From positions 397,501-461,500 of the forward strand of contig JBBBDQ010001616.1 of the NCBI GenBank assembly GCA_037127315.1: a stretch of DNA of 64,000 nt, in the 5' to 3' direction. Made by a program: the position numbers and the translations under genes. This stretch comes from Ascarosepion bandense (lineage: Eukaryota > Mollusca > Cephalopoda > Sepiida > Sepiidae). Below the pieces are notes generated by a model. It searched no databases and was not told the DNA's origin. It saw only the letters and a program-made list of their open reading frames with translations. Below are positions 62,942-64,000 of the stretch, one piece after another (the stretch's first letter is position 1; each line of letters starts with the position of its first letter).

Positions 62942-63175
62942 ATTTCACCCCAAACAATGCAGAACTTCCACTGCTGTGCAGGAGGTTATAGAATAGGTAA
63001 GATGAGAAAAAGGAACAAGTTCCAGGGGGGGTCAGAGAATGAGTAAGAACAGTATGAGACTACAGGTGTGAAGAGGGCTGCATGAGAGTAAAGTGAAAAG
63101 GAAAAAGAACATTATACAAAGGTTGTCAAGGAAAGAATGTAAGTCGAATCTATACCTGCTGTGAGAAGTTTGGGT
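62940..63175 (-). pseudogene. LINE-B 3' end (first piece of a rearranged copy)
   Basis: The family 3' end (caccccaaacaatgcag on the plus strand) plus 3' UTR. The next piece at 63185 has the opposite orientation. Confidence 0.7.
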
Positions 63176-63184
63176 TTCTCTGTC

Positions 63185-63397
63185 TGTCCAAAAAGTTTTT
63201 ATCTCGTCAGAATCCATCTTGCTCGCTTATTAATCTACTACGTGTCCTTGCATTGAATACTGTTGCCATATCTGGTCGGGTGCTCCTGCTATTCATCTCA
63301 AGGTTCTAGACAAAATTCAAAGAAGGATCTGCAACATAATAGGTCTTGACTTGGCATCTCGACTTCAGTCACTTTCTCAGCAACGTGATGTTGCTTA
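63185..63397 (+). pseudogene. LINE-B RT-tail piece, inverted
   Basis: It encodes the CIEYCCHIWSGAPAI-like block and VLDKIQRRICNIIGLDLASR-like residues on the plus strand, between two minus-strand LINE-B pieces. Confidence 0.7.
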
Positions 63398-63790
63398 CAA
63401 AATCGGTGAGATGAGAAAGAAAAATAAGTTACGGGGGAGTCGGTGAATGAGCAAAAACAGGATGAAAAATACAGGTGTGATGAGGGTTGCATGAGAGTGG
63501 AGTGGAAAGGAAGAAGAATATGATACAAGGGTTGTCATGGAAAGAATGTAAGTCAAGAAGATAAGAGATGACAATTGAGTTTGCATTTAAATTCTTGGAG
63601 ATTTTAGTTTTCATAGAAGCAAGTATAAAAAAAGAAATTCCACAGACGGGAAGTGCGAGCAAAGAAGCTGACAGACTCGAAATTGCGGTAACATTTGATT
63701 GATCTCACTGTAAAAAGGGTGAAACCTAGTTGATAGTTTAGTATCTCGAGTAAATTTATGCAGATGGGGCACCAGGGAGCTAAGCTGTAT
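63398..63790 (-). pseudogene. LINE-B RT tail and partial 3' UTR
   Basis: Minus-strand tail (cgcacttcccgtctgtgg) and a 3' UTR segment that is a near copy of 62990-63145. It stops before the family 3' end. Confidence 0.7.
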
Positions 63791-64000
63791 GATATATAGA
63801 AGAATAACTTTTCCTATTTTGAACATAATTTACATAATTGAAAATAGAGACTATTTTCCCTTTATTTACGTCTGTAGATCGTGGAATAAAGGTTTGTAAA
63901 TTAGTGCTGCCCATTCATGTTAAGACCGTTAAATATTTTTGTATTGCGACATCTCTTCCTTAGACTTCATCTGAAACAAAATTTTGGTTCATAAAATCTA
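63791..64000. other. Unassigned sequence
   Basis: Nothing was recognised in the last 210 bp. Confidence 0.4.

Overview
The window reads as repeat-dense intergenic or intronic DNA from an animal nuclear genome, most likely a coleoid cephalopod and probably an octopus. The main reasons are hundreds of GATA repeats, dozens of (AT)n tracts, two abundant tRNA-derived SINE families and many copies of two non-LTR retrotransposon families. The species call is inference; no host gene could be named. Nearly every long reading frame is a translated microsatellite or a decayed transposon. The only candidate host coding sequence is a possible last exon near 49.95-50.12 kb on the minus strand.

The working family names used below are mine. 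SINE-A is a tRNA-headed SINE of about 315 bp with a GACTGACT-type 3' end. SINE-B is a tRNA-headed SINE of about 300 bp whose 3' end carries a hammerhead ribozyme. The 5S-SINE is a chimera of a 5S rRNA head, a SINE-A tRNA head and a different tail. SINE-D is a long element whose tail resembles that of the 5S-SINE. LINE-A is a non-LTR element whose 3' end runs into (GAA)n. LINE-B is a CR1/Jockey-like element with a conserved 3' end and a poly-A tail.

Layout. 0.4-8.8 kb: a GATA array, then fold-back elements joined by AT tracts, a LINE-B 3' end and an isolated heat-shock-type promoter. 8.8-15.3 kb: SINE-A and LINE-A/LINE-B nests, including a SINE-A tandem array. 15.3-18 kb and 22.7-24.8 kb: two copies of a LINE-A / GATA / SINE-D block, with a 5S-SINE near the first. 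20.1-22.4 kb: two Penelope-like element remnants. 25-27 kb: LINE-B pieces. 28.4-29.8 kb: a Gypsy integrase relic and a second 5S-SINE. 31.1-32.3 kb: a restriction-like-endonuclease LINE relic and an intact ribozyme SINE-B. 35-41 kb: Tc1-type MITEs, an inverted LINE-A, a putative solo LTR, a mariner relic and the longest LINE-B. 43.4-49.3 kb: an AT-rich stretch bounded by about 120-bp inverted repeats, containing a TTAA-flanked element with five tandem units. 50.8-53.4 kb: a Tc1 MITE, a head-to-tail SINE-B dimer with two hammerheads and a mariner relic. 54.7-55.4 kb: a 65-bp minisatellite. 55.6-63.8 kb: SINE-A, LINE-A and LINE-B copies and a deleted mariner.

The most interesting system is SINE-B. 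It combines a tRNA-like Pol III promoter with a canonical self-cleaving hammerhead motif, and at 52.4-53.0 kb two copies lie head to tail, so self-cleavage of a through-transcript would release a unit-length RNA of 304 nt. Next is the chimeric 5S/tRNA SINE, present twice in opposite orientation, one copy with a clear 12-bp target-site duplication. A related theme is a recurrent near-hammerhead motif (a CTGAnGA- or CTTGATAA-like core, a short hairpin, then GAAA) at several sites, one just downstream of a Penelope-type GIY-YIG relic.
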